This document shows positions 1-8,140 of a DNA stretch of 64,000 nucleotides, piece by piece. This DNA comes from Paenibacillus cellulositrophicus (GTDB lineage: Bacteria > Bacillota > Bacilli > Paenibacillales > Paenibacillaceae), in assembly GCF_009363095.1 (NCBI RefSeq), contig NZ_CP045295.1:2108001-2172000 (forward strand), given 5' to 3'. The translations under genes and the position numbers were made by a program. A model generated the notes under the pieces. The model did no database searches. It was not told where the DNA came from and saw nothing but the letters and a program-made list of their open reading frames with translations. Within the stretch, counting starts at the first letter, position 1; the number at the start of each line of letters is the position of its first letter.

Positions 1-77
1 CCGGACTGCAGGCTGGGATTAAAGCCGATAAACAGGATGGACAAGCCATCATCGAGATGATCTGGTACCTCGGGCAT
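1..77 (-). CDS. mug: Mismatch-specific (G/T, G/U) DNA glycosylase, N-terminal fragment
   Basis: Only the first 25 codons are inside the window; the gene runs off the left edge. The visible start reads MPEVPDHLDDGLSILFIGFN followed by PSLQS. A short lead, a hydrophobic strand and a G-[IF]-N-P motif is the typical opening of Mug/TDG-type uracil/thymine glycosylases, where this loop lies in the active site. The ATG follows a strong AAAGGAGGGG ribosome binding site by a normal gap. It begins 24 bases after the stop of the RpiR-type regulator gene on the same strand, so the two are probably co-transcribed. With so few residues the call rests on one motif. Confidence 0.6.
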   Translation of the reverse strand, partial: MPEVPDHLDDGLSILFIGFNPSLQS

Positions 78-101
78 CCTTATCCCCTCCTTTATTTCCG
101 G

Positions 102-962
102 TTAGTACAATTTATCCGATGTCGCTTTGGCCGTGATCTCCCGGTACTTCAGCGCTTCATCCTTCATTCGCAAAGATACGGCGACGTTCAGCATGTCGAT
201 GACGGCCAGCTGGGACATTTTCGCCGACAAAGAGCTTCCCTGAAGCGGATTCTCCCGGCCTACCATAATCAGCACGATGTCTGCCACCTTCGTAATCGGG
301 GAACGGGCGTTGCTCGTAATGGCAATAATGCGGGCACCCGCCTTTTTCACCAAATTCAGATTGTCGATCGTATCCTTGGTGCTGCCCGAGATGGACAAGC
401 CTACGGCTACGTCGCTGCTCGTCATAAGCGAAGCGCCCATCGCCTGAAAATGGGTATCCGCGACCGCCGTACTCCGCTTGCCGATCCGGGCAAAGCTGTG
501 AGCCCCCTGCATCGCCGTCAAGCCCGAGGATCCCACTCCAAAAAAGTGGATGGACGATGCGCTTAGCAGGCACTCAATCGCCTTGCTCAGCTGCTCCCCA
601 TTGATCAGCTCGCGCGTCTGATCGAGGGTCTGGATGTGCGTACCGATAATTTTCTGGCTGAGCGTGACCGCGTCGTCATCCTCGGAAATCTCTCTATGAA
701 TATGGTCCGTCGGCTTCACCAGATCCTGCGCCAAAGACAGCTTGAAGTCCTGAAAGCCTTGAAACTTCAGCTTGCGGCAGAAGCGGAGCACCGTCGTTTC
801 CCCGACATCCGCCTTCTCGGCGAGCTCTGTCACCGATTCATAGATAATATCCTGGGCATGCTCCAAAATGTACTGGGCCACCTTCTGCTCTGTTTTCGTC
901 AGTCCGTTCAGATGGCTGCGGATGCTCAGCAGGGTCTTTCCCATTTCCTGCACCATGGACAC
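102..962 (-). CDS. RpiR/MurR-family transcriptional regulator (HTH plus SIS domain)
   Basis: The 286-residue protein has the standard two-part build. Residues about 1-77 form the RpiR-type helix-turn-helix, with LTKTEQKVAQYILEHAQDI and the recognition helix region VGETTVLRFCRKLKFQGFQDFK. Residues about 120-255 form a SIS sugar-phosphate isomerase fold, with a phosphate-binding stretch FFGVGSSG and a second serine loop GLSISGSTKDT. Such regulators sense phosphosugars and control sugar or cell-wall amino-sugar catabolism. The likely start is GTG at 962 behind a GAGGAAGGGG site; an ATG two codons in is possible. No sugar-catabolic genes are adjacent inside the window, so its target is unknown. 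A promoter with an internal palindrome precedes it. Confidence 0.88.
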   Translation of the reverse strand: MSMVQEMGKTLLSIRSHLNGLTKTEQKVAQYILEHAQDIIYESVTELAEKADVGETTVLRFCRKLKFQGFQDFKLSLAQDLVKPTDHIHREISEDDDAVTLSQKIIGTHIQTLDQTRELINGEQLSKAIECLLSASSIHFFGVGSSGLTAMQGAHSFARIGKRSTAVADTHFQAMGASLMTSSDVAVGLSISGSTKDTIDNLNLVKKAGARIIAITSNARSPITKVADIVLIMVGRENPLQGSSLSAKMSQLAVIDMLNVAVSLRMKDEALKYREITAKATSDKLY

Positions 963-1066
963 TTGTATCTTCCCCTTCCTCTTTTAAGCCGGTTCGCGGT
1001 TATTAACCTGCATTCATTTTAGGAGATAAATTCCCAAATTATAAATAATGGAGGTTAATTTCTCCA

Positions 1067-1095
1067 ATAACAATACAATTTTATTGTATAGTCAA
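1067..1095 (-). promoter_or_regulatory. Promoter of the RpiR gene with a palindrome filling the spacer
   Basis: On the minus strand there is TTGACT (1090-1095), a 17-base spacer, then TGTTAT (1067-1072). The spacer (1073-1089) is itself a perfect 7-base inverted repeat ATACAAT-aaa-ATTGTAT, well placed for a repressor that blocks RNA polymerase. Autoregulation by the downstream RpiR protein is an inference. Confidence 0.6.
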
Positions 1096-1174
1096 AAAAA
1101 GAGGATTGCAAGCCAAAGGGATGGGGAAGCGGGGCAGATGTTGCAAGAAACATGAGCCAATGAATATGGGCTAT

Positions 1175-1206
1175 AAAAAGAGCACCCAAATGAGTTTGGG
1201 TGCTCT
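1175..1206 (-). terminator. Intrinsic terminator after the SLH protein gene
   Basis: On the minus strand, AGAGCACCCAAA and TTTGGGTGCTCT form a perfect 12-base stem with a 4-base loop, followed by TTTTT. It lies about 20 bases after the SLH gene's stop. Confidence 0.9.
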
Positions 1207-1226
1207 TCATGTTATGGATTAGATGG

Positions 1227-3530
1227 TCATGGCTGTGCTTGCCAGTTGACCTGGTACTTGAGTAGATCGGAGTAACTGTTGCTGCCTTGCTTCATAACTA
1301 AGTAGAGGTAGTAAGGCGATTCAGCAGGTGGTATGGAGAATATTTCAAATGACCCCATCCCCGAGCTGGCTTTTCTTGCATCGGATAAGGGCTTCTTCTG
1401 AACGGCATTAAGGATGACCTCATCCATACTGAGTTTTTCCGACGAATCCAGCGTAAAGAAAAGCTCGGCTTCTTCAAGTGGGTTGGGAGCATCGTACATA
1501 ACATACCCTGATAAAGCCCCTTTATTATCCGCGCCTTCCGGTATGATAATTGGCGGAGGGTTCACCAAACTAAATTTAAACCTCGTTTCCATCTCCTGCG
1601 TCTTCACTTCGGATAAAAGCCTCTCTCCATTCTCCGCCACCACAAATATTTTGTACTTGGTCTTGGGGGAAAGGTTACTCAGCGTTACGGTTGTTTTCGT
1701 GTTCTCGGCGGTTGATGCCACATCTGCGTCCCCGCTGATCGATTCAGGATGGGCTGACTTATAGTTCTTAACCTCATCCGCAGTCATAACTGTAGGCGCA
1801 TCCGCCGCTGGAATGACCGCGTAGTACAGCTTCTTGGCATTCTTCGTCATCGGCTGAACATTTACCGATTCGGAAGTCTGATTGGCGAGCCCAATCTCCT
1901 CCACCACCGCTGCCGGGTTCTCCTCTACTGGCGGTTCAGGGTCAGGCGAAGGCGTGCTGGCCGGAGGCGAATATATTGGGGCAGGCTCTACGACAGGCTT
2001 CGGCTTCAGCGTAAGCGTGGATTGGAACGTATCTCCCGAACTGCTGCCGCTCAGCGTTACCTTCACCTGAACCTCCGAAGATGTATCCGCGACGAGCCGG
2101 GCATAGGTTTGAGCCGGATCGCCGGAAAATGCAGACATGCCGTCAAATTTCAACTGACTCTTGTCCGGAGTCACAGTGATGTATTTTCTTAGAACGTCCA
2201 GGTCGCGAATTGGACTACCGTACTGATTGTACGCCGTAAAGTTCCAATACGCTTGCTCGCCGCTCATGAGCGAGTCGGTTGCTTTGCCCGTGGAATCCGT
2301 GATCCCTTTCGATTCCAGCTTTCCTACGATCACCGGATCTCCAATAGTAAAGATGCGGGTGACCGCGACCCATCCATTCGGTTCCATGATCGAAATACTA
2401 AACAGGTCACCTCTCTCCAGGGGCGAACCGCTGCTGTACACCAAAACGGAAGGCTTTCCTTTGACCGTCGTTAAATCCTTGGAAGAAGAGATGTCAAAGT
2501 CGTCTGCGGTCAGATCCATGACCTCTCCAAATTGGTTTAACGGAACAAAATCAATCGAAATCTCCTTGGCCCAAGCGACTGTATTGCTCGGAGCTGCAAA
2601 CTCGATTTTCATTAGCTTCTCCGGTTGGGTAGCTGCAGAGCCCTGCGTATACTTTTCATCGATTGGCCCGGTTCCGGTCAACGTAATGTCGTACGAGTCC
2701 TCTTCCAATTTGCGGTCCAAGATGAGGGTTGCTTTCCCTCCGCTCCATTCCACCGCCTTTACGGTCACTTCGCCATATTTTTTGCTGACGACTTTAAAGG
2801 CGAATTCTTCATTCGTTTTGGGACGGCTGAGACTTACCTGAAGGCGGCTCGCCCCCGTCTGCTTGACCTTGACTACGCGAAAAGGTTGCATTCTGTCATA
2901 ATAGATTCCGCTCTCGTACACCCCCTCAATAAGTTCATCGCGGGTAGTCGCTGCATCCCCTTGAAAATCGCCTGCGGACCCATGTAGCAATTTAATTTGA
3001 AGCGCCAAGGCTACATATCCTTTTGCCCAATCGGATACCGTATTATCCGAAACGCCTGGCGTTGCTTTGGCATCCCCCTCTTTCCCCAGTCCCCGGATCA
3101 GAAAAGCGGCCAGCTGCTCCTTAGTTACCGTCCCTGCCGGATTAAACGTGCCGTCGGCATTCCCCGTGGCAATCCCCGCCTGCTTGAGGGCTTCGATGTA
3201 AGGCAGCGCGTACCCGTTACCGGGGTCATCGGCCACAACGTCTTTAAATGAAGATTTCGTCAAGCTGTCATCGACCTTGAGATTCAAAATCAGCGCCAGC
3301 ACCTTGGCGAACTGGGCCCTTGTAAGCGTGTCTTTAAGTCCAAAACGTTCCTCGGAAACACCTTGAAAAACTCCGGCCTGAATCAAGGTTTCCAGTTTTG
3401 CTTTGGTCGCGATGTCCACTCCCTGAAGATCGGTGAAATCATCGACGGTTTTGGCCAGTGCACCTGTCGGCAGAGCGGCAGCCATAAACACGCCAAGTGC
3501 TGTCATTACGGTTAGAGCTTTGCGTACCAT
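1227..3530 (-). CDS. Secreted SLH-domain surface protein with Ig/Fn3-like repeats
   Basis: The chosen ATG at 3530 gives 767 residues and starts directly with a signal peptide (MVRKALTVMTALGVFMAAAL, then PTGALA); a GGGGGAAC site precedes it. The longer open frame up to 3662 would bury the signal peptide. Residues about 30-205 hold three SLH modules, the clearest with NADGTFNPAGTVTKEQLAAF; these normally bind pyruvylated secondary cell-wall polymer. The middle consists of beta-rich Ig-like stretches. A Pro/Glu-rich linker (about 520-550) leads to a fibronectin-III-like region with LSPKTKYKIFVVAENG. The likely role is a cell-surface structural or adhesion protein; no catalytic motif is visible. 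Confidence 0.85.
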   Translation of the reverse strand: MVRKALTVMTALGVFMAAALPTGALAKTVDDFTDLQGVDIATKAKLETLIQAGVFQGVSEERFGLKDTLTRAQFAKVLALILNLKVDDSLTKSSFKDVVADDPGNGYALPYIEALKQAGIATGNADGTFNPAGTVTKEQLAAFLIRGLGKEGDAKATPGVSDNTVSDWAKGYVALALQIKLLHGSAGDFQGDAATTRDELIEGVYESGIYYDRMQPFRVVKVKQTGASRLQVSLSRPKTNEEFAFKVVSKKYGEVTVKAVEWSGGKATLILDRKLEEDSYDITLTGTGPIDEKYTQGSAATQPEKLMKIEFAAPSNTVAWAKEISIDFVPLNQFGEVMDLTADDFDISSSKDLTTVKGKPSVLVYSSGSPLERGDLFSISIMEPNGWVAVTRIFTIGDPVIVGKLESKGITDSTGKATDSLMSGEQAYWNFTAYNQYGSPIRDLDVLRKYITVTPDKSQLKFDGMSAFSGDPAQTYARLVADTSSEVQVKVTLSGSSSGDTFQSTLTLKPKPVVEPAPIYSPPASTPSPDPEPPVEENPAAVVEEIGLANQTSESVNVQPMTKNAKKLYYAVIPAADAPTVMTADEVKNYKSAHPESISGDADVASTAENTKTTVTLSNLSPKTKYKIFVVAENGERLLSEVKTQEMETRFKFSLVNPPPIIIPEGADNKGALSGYVMYDAPNPLEEAELFFTLDSSEKLSMDEVILNAVQKKPLSDARKASSGMGSFEIFSIPPAESPYYLYLVMKQGSNSYSDLLKYQVNWQAQP

Positions 3531-3664
3531 GTTCGTTCCCCCAATTTTAATTAAAGCGGTCATTTGAAAAATCAATTTTATTCGTTCGAGATATCCGTGC
3601 CAAATTCCTTCCATTCCTCCCTCCTCACAATAAATATTCCGAAGAAAACACCGTACAACCACAA

Positions 3665-3697
3665 GAAAAGGGCCCTCCGGCTATCCCGAAAGGCCTT
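3665..3697 (-). terminator. Possible weak terminator after the CorC-like gene
   Basis: On the minus strand, AAGGCC pairs with GGCCCTT (one bulge) across a 17-base loop and is followed by TTTTC. It lies about 60 bases past the stop of the CNNM/CorC-like gene. The T-run is short. The 3531-3757 gap otherwise holds only the 5' region of the SLH gene. Confidence 0.4.
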
Positions 3698-3757
3698 CTG
3701 TCGGTTGTCTTCGTAATCTTATGCTCACCACTGCATCAAGCTCCAAAACTCAAACCG

Positions 3758-5101
3758 TTAGTCCTCCCCTGCTTCCGGCAGCTCCGGCTCGGGTTCGTGC
3801 TTAACGACCTCGATCTCCCGGATCATCGGCCCTTCCATGCGTCGAATGGCAAATTCGCAGTCGTCCTGCCGGATGACGTCCCCTTCGGCAAGATCGAACT
3901 TTTGCGACAGCAGCCAGCCGCCGATCGTGTACACTTCATCCCCCGCCGGGATATTGGTCCCCAGCTTTTTGTTCACATCATGGATGAGGGCTTGCGGCTG
4001 AAAGCGGTAGCGGTTGTCCTCCAGCTTCGTGATCAGCAGAGATCCCGCTGGCTGCGGGCCGCCGGAACCCGAAGGAATATCTCCCACAATCTCCTCCAGG
4101 ATATCCTCCATCGTGACCAGACCCGACGTTCCCCCGTACTCGTCCATCAGCACCGCCATATTGATGCCCGCCTTCTGCATCTGAGCCAGCAGATCTCTCG
4201 CCTGAACGGTTTCTATCACCTGCAGAACCGGACGGATAAAAGGCGTAATCTTCTCGTCTTCGCCGGTTACGCGCCGGACGACTTGATGCAGCATTTCCTT
4301 GACGTGGATAATCCCGGTTACGCGATCCTTATCGCCATCTACCGCAACCGGCAGGTAATTGAACGTTTTGCTCTCGATGACATCCAGGACATCCCGGACC
4401 GTCGCATTATGGGAGACGTAACGGATGGAAGTCCGCGGCACCATGATTTCCCGTGCGTCCCGCTCGTCGAAATCAAAGACGTTGTTGAGGTAGCGGTACT
4501 CGGTCGGCGTAATTTCGCCGCTGCGATACCCTTCGGTAAGCGCAAAACGGAGCTCAGCTTCGCTTAATGCGGCGTCTTCCTCCGATATGGGCTTAACCCC
4601 GAAGATGCCGGTAATGACGCGCGAGGAGCGGCTCAAAATCCAGTTGAAGGGATACGTGATTTTGTAAAAAATAATCAGCGGACGGGCGAAAAACAATGCC
4701 ATCGGTTCAGCGATCTGGATCGCAAAGCTTTTCGGCACGAGTTCCCCGATCACGACCTCAAAGTAGGTCAGGATCAAAAAGGCGATAATGAACGACACGA
4801 TGCTCTCCACCGACTCGGGCGTATGCGTGAGCTCAAACAACGGATGGATCATTCGCTCCACGGTGGATTCCCCCAGCCAGCCAAGAGCCATCGAGGTCAG
4901 CGTCGTTCCGAGCTGGCAGGCGGAGAGAAACTCGTCCAGGCGCGAGATGATATGTTTGACCGCACGGGCATTTTTATTGCCTTCGGTCACCAATTGGTTA
5001 ATGCGGGACACTCTGACACGGATCACCGAATATTCGGAGGCGACGAAGAACGCGGTTAATGCGATGAGCAGAACAACGAATATGATTTTCACAATTTCCA
5101 C
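3758..5101 (-). CDS. CNNM/CorC (HlyC)-family membrane transporter, DUF21 plus CBS pair
   Basis: The 447-residue protein has the full architecture. It starts with a DUF21 membrane domain (about 1-190) with four hydrophobic segments and the motif IGELVPKSFAI. A CBS pair follows (about 205-335), including DEYGGTSGLVTMEDILEEIV. A CorC_HlyC domain ends it (about 350-435, GWLLSQKFDLAEGDVI). The family is linked to Mg2+/Co2+ export or homeostasis, and the CBS pair usually binds adenine nucleotides. The GTG start at 5101 has AAGGA six bases upstream. That site lies inside a predicted 10-base-pair hairpin, so translation may be regulated. Confidence 0.88.
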   Translation of the reverse strand: MEIVKIIFVVLLIALTAFFVASEYSVIRVRVSRINQLVTEGNKNARAVKHIISRLDEFLSACQLGTTLTSMALGWLGESTVERMIHPLFELTHTPESVESIVSFIIAFLILTYFEVVIGELVPKSFAIQIAEPMALFFARPLIIFYKITYPFNWILSRSSRVITGIFGVKPISEEDAALSEAELRFALTEGYRSGEITPTEYRYLNNVFDFDERDAREIMVPRTSIRYVSHNATVRDVLDVIESKTFNYLPVAVDGDKDRVTGIIHVKEMLHQVVRRVTGEDEKITPFIRPVLQVIETVQARDLLAQMQKAGINMAVLMDEYGGTSGLVTMEDILEEIVGDIPSGSGGPQPAGSLLITKLEDNRYRFQPQALIHDVNKKLGTNIPAGDEVYTIGGWLLSQKFDLAEGDVIRQDDCEFAIRRMEGPMIREIEVVKHEPEPELPEAGED

Positions 5102-5108
5102 AGCATTT

Positions 5109-5165
5109 CCTTACCCTGCGCCTTGGGCGGCGGTGAGCGGCCAGGATAAGGAGCACCTCCTTTAT
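5109..5165 (-). promoter_or_regulatory. Leader with two competing hairpins before the CorC-like gene
   Basis: Read on the minus strand, CCTTATCCTG (5142-5151) can pair over ten bases with CAGGGTAAGG (5109-5118). That stem occludes the AAGGA Shine-Dalgarno of the GTG start at 5101. The same CTCCTTAT stretch can instead pair with the upstream ATAAAGGAG, with a GTG loop and one bulged A, which would free the site. This mutually exclusive design is typical of translational riboswitches or thermosensors. It does not match the M-box or Mn2+ (yybP-ykoY) consensus as I know them. Confidence 0.5.
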
Positions 5166-5260
5166 GTTCAACGGATGAATAATCTCTTGGAATGTATATA
5201 CCCAATTTTGAGGGGGAACGCATGGACTTAGGATGGACGATGCAGGGATGAATATACCCG

Positions 5261-5473
5261 GACTTCGACTTTTGATGCGTGGGAACGGGCCATGACTTCG
5301 ACTTTTGGCGCGTGGGAGGAGCGGGCATGGACTTCAGCCGCTTTGAATTCGGCTCGGGTAGACCTGAGATGTGGAGATGCCTGGACTTCGACTTTTGGCG
5401 AGTGGAACAGGCTGTGACTTCAACTTTTGGCGCGTGGGAGGAAAGGGCATTGGGCTTCAGCCGCTGTTGAATT
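5261..5473. repeat. Degenerate direct duplication, about 122-bp period
   Basis: A core like GACTTCGACTTTTGGCGCGT occurs at about 5261, 5295, 5384 and 5417. The first pair is repeated as a block with an offset of 122-123 bases. In each block a segment resembling GGACTTCAGCCGCTTTGAATTC follows. An open frame runs through on the minus strand, but its Ser/Lys/Pro-rich repetitive translation has no start signal or family resemblance. Confidence 0.7.
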
Positions 5474-5516
5474 CGTGTTGTTTGGGATTTTATTAGGTGG
5501 TCACAACACGAATTCA
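5468..5516. repeat. 14-bp perfect inverted repeat
   Basis: TGAATTCGTGTTGT (5468-5481) and ACAACACGAATTCA (5503-5516) are exact reverse complements around a 21-base loop. No T-run follows on either strand, so it is not an ordinary terminator. It abuts the duplicated block on its left. Confidence 0.75.
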
Positions 5517-5589
5517 AAGGCGGCACGTTAACTTTACGCCTTTAATCCCCTTTTTCTATAGGTGCAACTGATGTAGGCAAAACATACCT

Positions 5590-5657
5590 AAAGAAAAAAA
5601 AAGACCACCGACGTACTTAGAGAAGAAGCCCGACCCCGTTTTATCGAAAGTTTCTTT
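5590..5657 (+). repeat. Copy A of a dispersed intergenic repeat
   Basis: It contains GACCACCGACGTACTTAG, then AGAAG, GACC-CGT and GAAAGTTTCTTTT, in the same order as the copy at 46235-46305. It begins and ends with short inverted AAAGAAA/TTTCTTT arms. The rest of the 5517-5700 gap shows no supported gene. Confidence 0.45.
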
Positions 5658-5700
5658 TACATAAGGAAGCCTATATCTCTGTGCTCATACTTCTTAAACC

Positions 5701-5735
5701 AAAAAAATCCCGACAATTCGTAGAATCGTCGGGAT
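5701..5735 (-). terminator. Terminator of the UvrA-like gene
   Basis: On the minus strand, an ATCCCGACGATTC-type stem (12 of 13 pairs, 3-base loop) is followed by seven T residues, about 65 bases after the UvrA-like stop codon. Confidence 0.9.
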
Positions 5736-5800
5736 CCCCTTACACCGTAAATTTTCTCCGGCACATTTGAATCAAAAATCCTTTGAACCACGCGTCCTCG

Positions 5801-8050
5801 CTAAAGCCCTAAATACCTCCCAGTAATCGAGGCGCTGCAATCGATGCTATCCTTCGGTATGCCTTCAAACATCACTTGGCCGCCTTCTTCTCCGGCCCCA
5901 GGGCCGAGATCGATCATCCAGTCAGCCTGACGGATCACCTGCAAATTGTGCTCGATCACGATCAAGGTACTGCCCCGCTCCACGAGGCGGTTCATGAGGC
6001 CGATCAGGAGCTCGACATCAGACATATGCAGTCCGGTGGTCGGCTCGTCCAGGACATACAGGGTCCCTTCTCCCTCCAGCTCCGCGGCCAGCTTGGCCCG
6101 CTGCAGTTCGCCCCCTGATAACGTACTCAGAGGTTGTCCTAAGGTCAAATAACCGAGGCCTACTTCCTTTAATCGGTTGAGCGGCGTCTCAATTTCTTTT
6201 TCATGAAACACGTTGAGCGCATCCTCCACGGTCATGGTCAGAACGTCGCTGATGCTTTTCCCGCGAAACCGATAGGACAGTACCTGTTCTGTATAACGCT
6301 TTCCTTCGCATGCTTCGCAGATGCTGGAGACCGTATCCATAAAGGCGAGATCGGTAGATATGATCCCCAAGCCCTTACAGTGGGGACAAGCCCCTTCGGA
6401 GTTGAAGCTGAACAGCGAAGCGTTAACGCGGTTTTCCTTGGCGAACAAAGTTCGGATCGTGTCGAAGATGTCCGTATAGGTGGCCAGATTGGACCGGCTG
6501 GAGGCGTGGATCGCGCTTTGGTCAATGAAAATCGCCTCGGGGTAGTACCTCGGAAGAACCTGACGGATCAACGTACTTTTTCCGGATCCCGCTACTCCGG
6601 TAACAACGGTCATCACGCCGGACGGAATTCGAACGCTAATATCTTTGAGATTATTCATCGTCGCATGCTCGATGGCGAGCCAACCGCCAGGCTTCCTGAC
6701 CTCCCTTTTGAAGTCGAGGTCACGGTTTAAGTACCCAGCAGTTAATGTCGGGGATGACAGCAGCTCATGATAGCTCCCCTGAAATACGACCTCTCCACCG
6801 TGGGTTCCGGCACGCGGCCCCATTTCAACAATATAGTCAGCAATCTGGATCACATCCGGATCATGCTCGACAATCAGAACGGTGTTACCTTTATCCCGCA
6901 GCTGCTTAAGCAATCGGTTGATGGTATTGACATCATGCGGATGGAGTCCAATGCTGGGCTCGTCAAAAATATACAGCAAATCGGATAAGCTGCTGCCGAG
7001 CTGACGCACCATCTTGATCCGCTGCGATTCACCGCCCGACAGGCTGGGCGTTTCGCGGTTCATGCTTAAATAGCCAAGGCCTACCGCCAGCAAATTGCCA
7101 AGGCGGTTGACGATTTCGTCCGTCACCGTCTGTACTTCAGGCTCGCGGATGAAACGTATAAACCTAATAAGCTCGCTAACCTGCATACCCGCACAATCGG
7201 CAATGCTTTTTCCGTTAATTTTACAGGACAGCACGCGTGGATTCAGGCGGCCGCCGCGGCATGAAGCGCACAGCTTCTCGCTCACGATGCGGTCGATCGC
7301 CTCCTGATATCTTTTAGCATCTCTCGACTCCTTATATAGATAAGTACGTTTAATGCGCGGAATGACCCCTTCATAGAGAGACGTCGGCGGCCACCCCTCC
7401 GTTGGATTGGGCGGCTTGAACCCGCTTTTATGGAGCAGCGTATCCATCTCCTCATCCGTATAATCCTTCAGCTTTTTGTCGTTATCGAACAGGCCGGTGC
7501 ACACGTACCTTTTCCACCTGACGTCGCCGGGCATGAAGGTCGGAAACAGAATAGCCCCCTCGTTTAGCGATTTTTCCCTATCGATCAACCGGTCGACGTT
7601 GATGTCTTTCACTTTCCCCAAGCCTTCGCAGTCCGGGCACATGCCCTGAGGGTTGTTAAAGGAAAACACGTCGGAATATCCAACGAAAGGAGTACCGATC
7701 CGGGAAAACAACAGCCGCAGCAGCGCATAAATATCCGTGACCGTGCCGACGGTAGATCTCGCATTCCCGCCGATCCTTTTTTGATTCATGACGATCACCG
7801 CCGGCAAATGCTCAATGGCATCCACCTCCGGTTGCCCATAATGAGGGAGCCGGTTGCGGATGAAGCTGGAGTACGATTCGTTGAATTGCCGCTGCGACTC
7901 CGCTGCGATCGTATCGAAAACAAGCGCCGATTTGCCGGAGCCGGATACGCCTACAAATACCGTAATCTGCTTTTTGGGGATCGTCACATGAACTCCCTTC
8001 AGATTTTTTTCTCTTCCGCCGACGACGCGAATGTCATCTTCTTTGATCAT
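5801..8050 (-). CDS. UvrA-like (UvrA2/DrrC-type) ABC ATPase
   Basis: The 749-residue protein is a tandem ABC ATPase of the UvrA family. It has Walker A GVSGSGKS at about 34-41, signature LSGGESQRIK, a second Walker A GVAGSGKS and second signature LSGGELQRAK. Cys pairs CPDCEGLG and CPHCKGLG...CEACEG mark zinc modules. It is about 200 residues shorter than housekeeping UvrA (near 940-950), as in the DrrC/UvrA2 group, some members of which protect against DNA-binding drugs. The start is ATG at 8050 behind GAGGAGG. It is divergent from a WYL regulator with a perfect palindrome between them, so the two probably form one damage- or drug-response module. Confidence 0.85.
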   Translation of the reverse strand: MIKEDDIRVVGGREKNLKGVHVTIPKKQITVFVGVSGSGKSALVFDTIAAESQRQFNESYSSFIRNRLPHYGQPEVDAIEHLPAVIVMNQKRIGGNARSTVGTVTDIYALLRLLFSRIGTPFVGYSDVFSFNNPQGMCPDCEGLGKVKDINVDRLIDREKSLNEGAILFPTFMPGDVRWKRYVCTGLFDNDKKLKDYTDEEMDTLLHKSGFKPPNPTEGWPPTSLYEGVIPRIKRTYLYKESRDAKRYQEAIDRIVSEKLCASCRGGRLNPRVLSCKINGKSIADCAGMQVSELIRFIRFIREPEVQTVTDEIVNRLGNLLAVGLGYLSMNRETPSLSGGESQRIKMVRQLGSSLSDLLYIFDEPSIGLHPHDVNTINRLLKQLRDKGNTVLIVEHDPDVIQIADYIVEMGPRAGTHGGEVVFQGSYHELLSSPTLTAGYLNRDLDFKREVRKPGGWLAIEHATMNNLKDISVRIPSGVMTVVTGVAGSGKSTLIRQVLPRYYPEAIFIDQSAIHASSRSNLATYTDIFDTIRTLFAKENRVNASLFSFNSEGACPHCKGLGIISTDLAFMDTVSSICEACEGKRYTEQVLSYRFRGKSISDVLTMTVEDALNVFHEKEIETPLNRLKEVGLGYLTLGQPLSTLSGGELQRAKLAAELEGEGTLYVLDEPTTGLHMSDVELLIGLMNRLVERGSTLIVIEHNLQVIRQADWMIDLGPGAGEEGGQVMFEGIPKDSIDCSASITGRYLGL

Positions 8051-8064
8051 GTGGATTCCTCCTC

Positions 8065-8092
8065 TTGCGATTTGTATAAAATAGTATATGCT
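8065..8092 (+). promoter_or_regulatory. Promoter of the WYL regulator
   Basis: TTGCGA (8065-8070) and TATGCT (8087-8092) are separated by 16 bases, immediately upstream of the palindrome at 8095-8119. The AT-rich segment also offers TATACT-like -10 sequences for the opposite strand. Confidence 0.5.
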
Positions 8093-8094
8093 AA

Positions 8095-8119
8095 AACCAT
8101 GACAGAAACTGTCATGGTT
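8095..8119. promoter_or_regulatory. Perfect 11-bp palindromic operator between divergent genes
   Basis: AACCATGACAG-aaa-CTGTCATGGTT is an exact inverted repeat just downstream of the presumed -10 of the WYL gene and within the upstream region of the UvrA-like gene. One repressor bound here could control both directions. The WYL protein is the obvious candidate (inference). Confidence 0.65.
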
Positions 8120-8140
8120 AAGTGAAGAGGAGGAGCTTTT

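Noticed and set aside
5095..5165. Mg2+ (M-box) or Mn2+ (yybP-ykoY) riboswitch for the CorC-like gene
   Set aside because: The expected conserved blocks are missing; only a compact hairpin switch is supported.
5089..5526. 145-codon minus-strand frame across the repeats
   Set aside because: Its translation only mirrors the duplicated DNA, it has no start site, and it overlaps the structured leader of the CorC-like gene.
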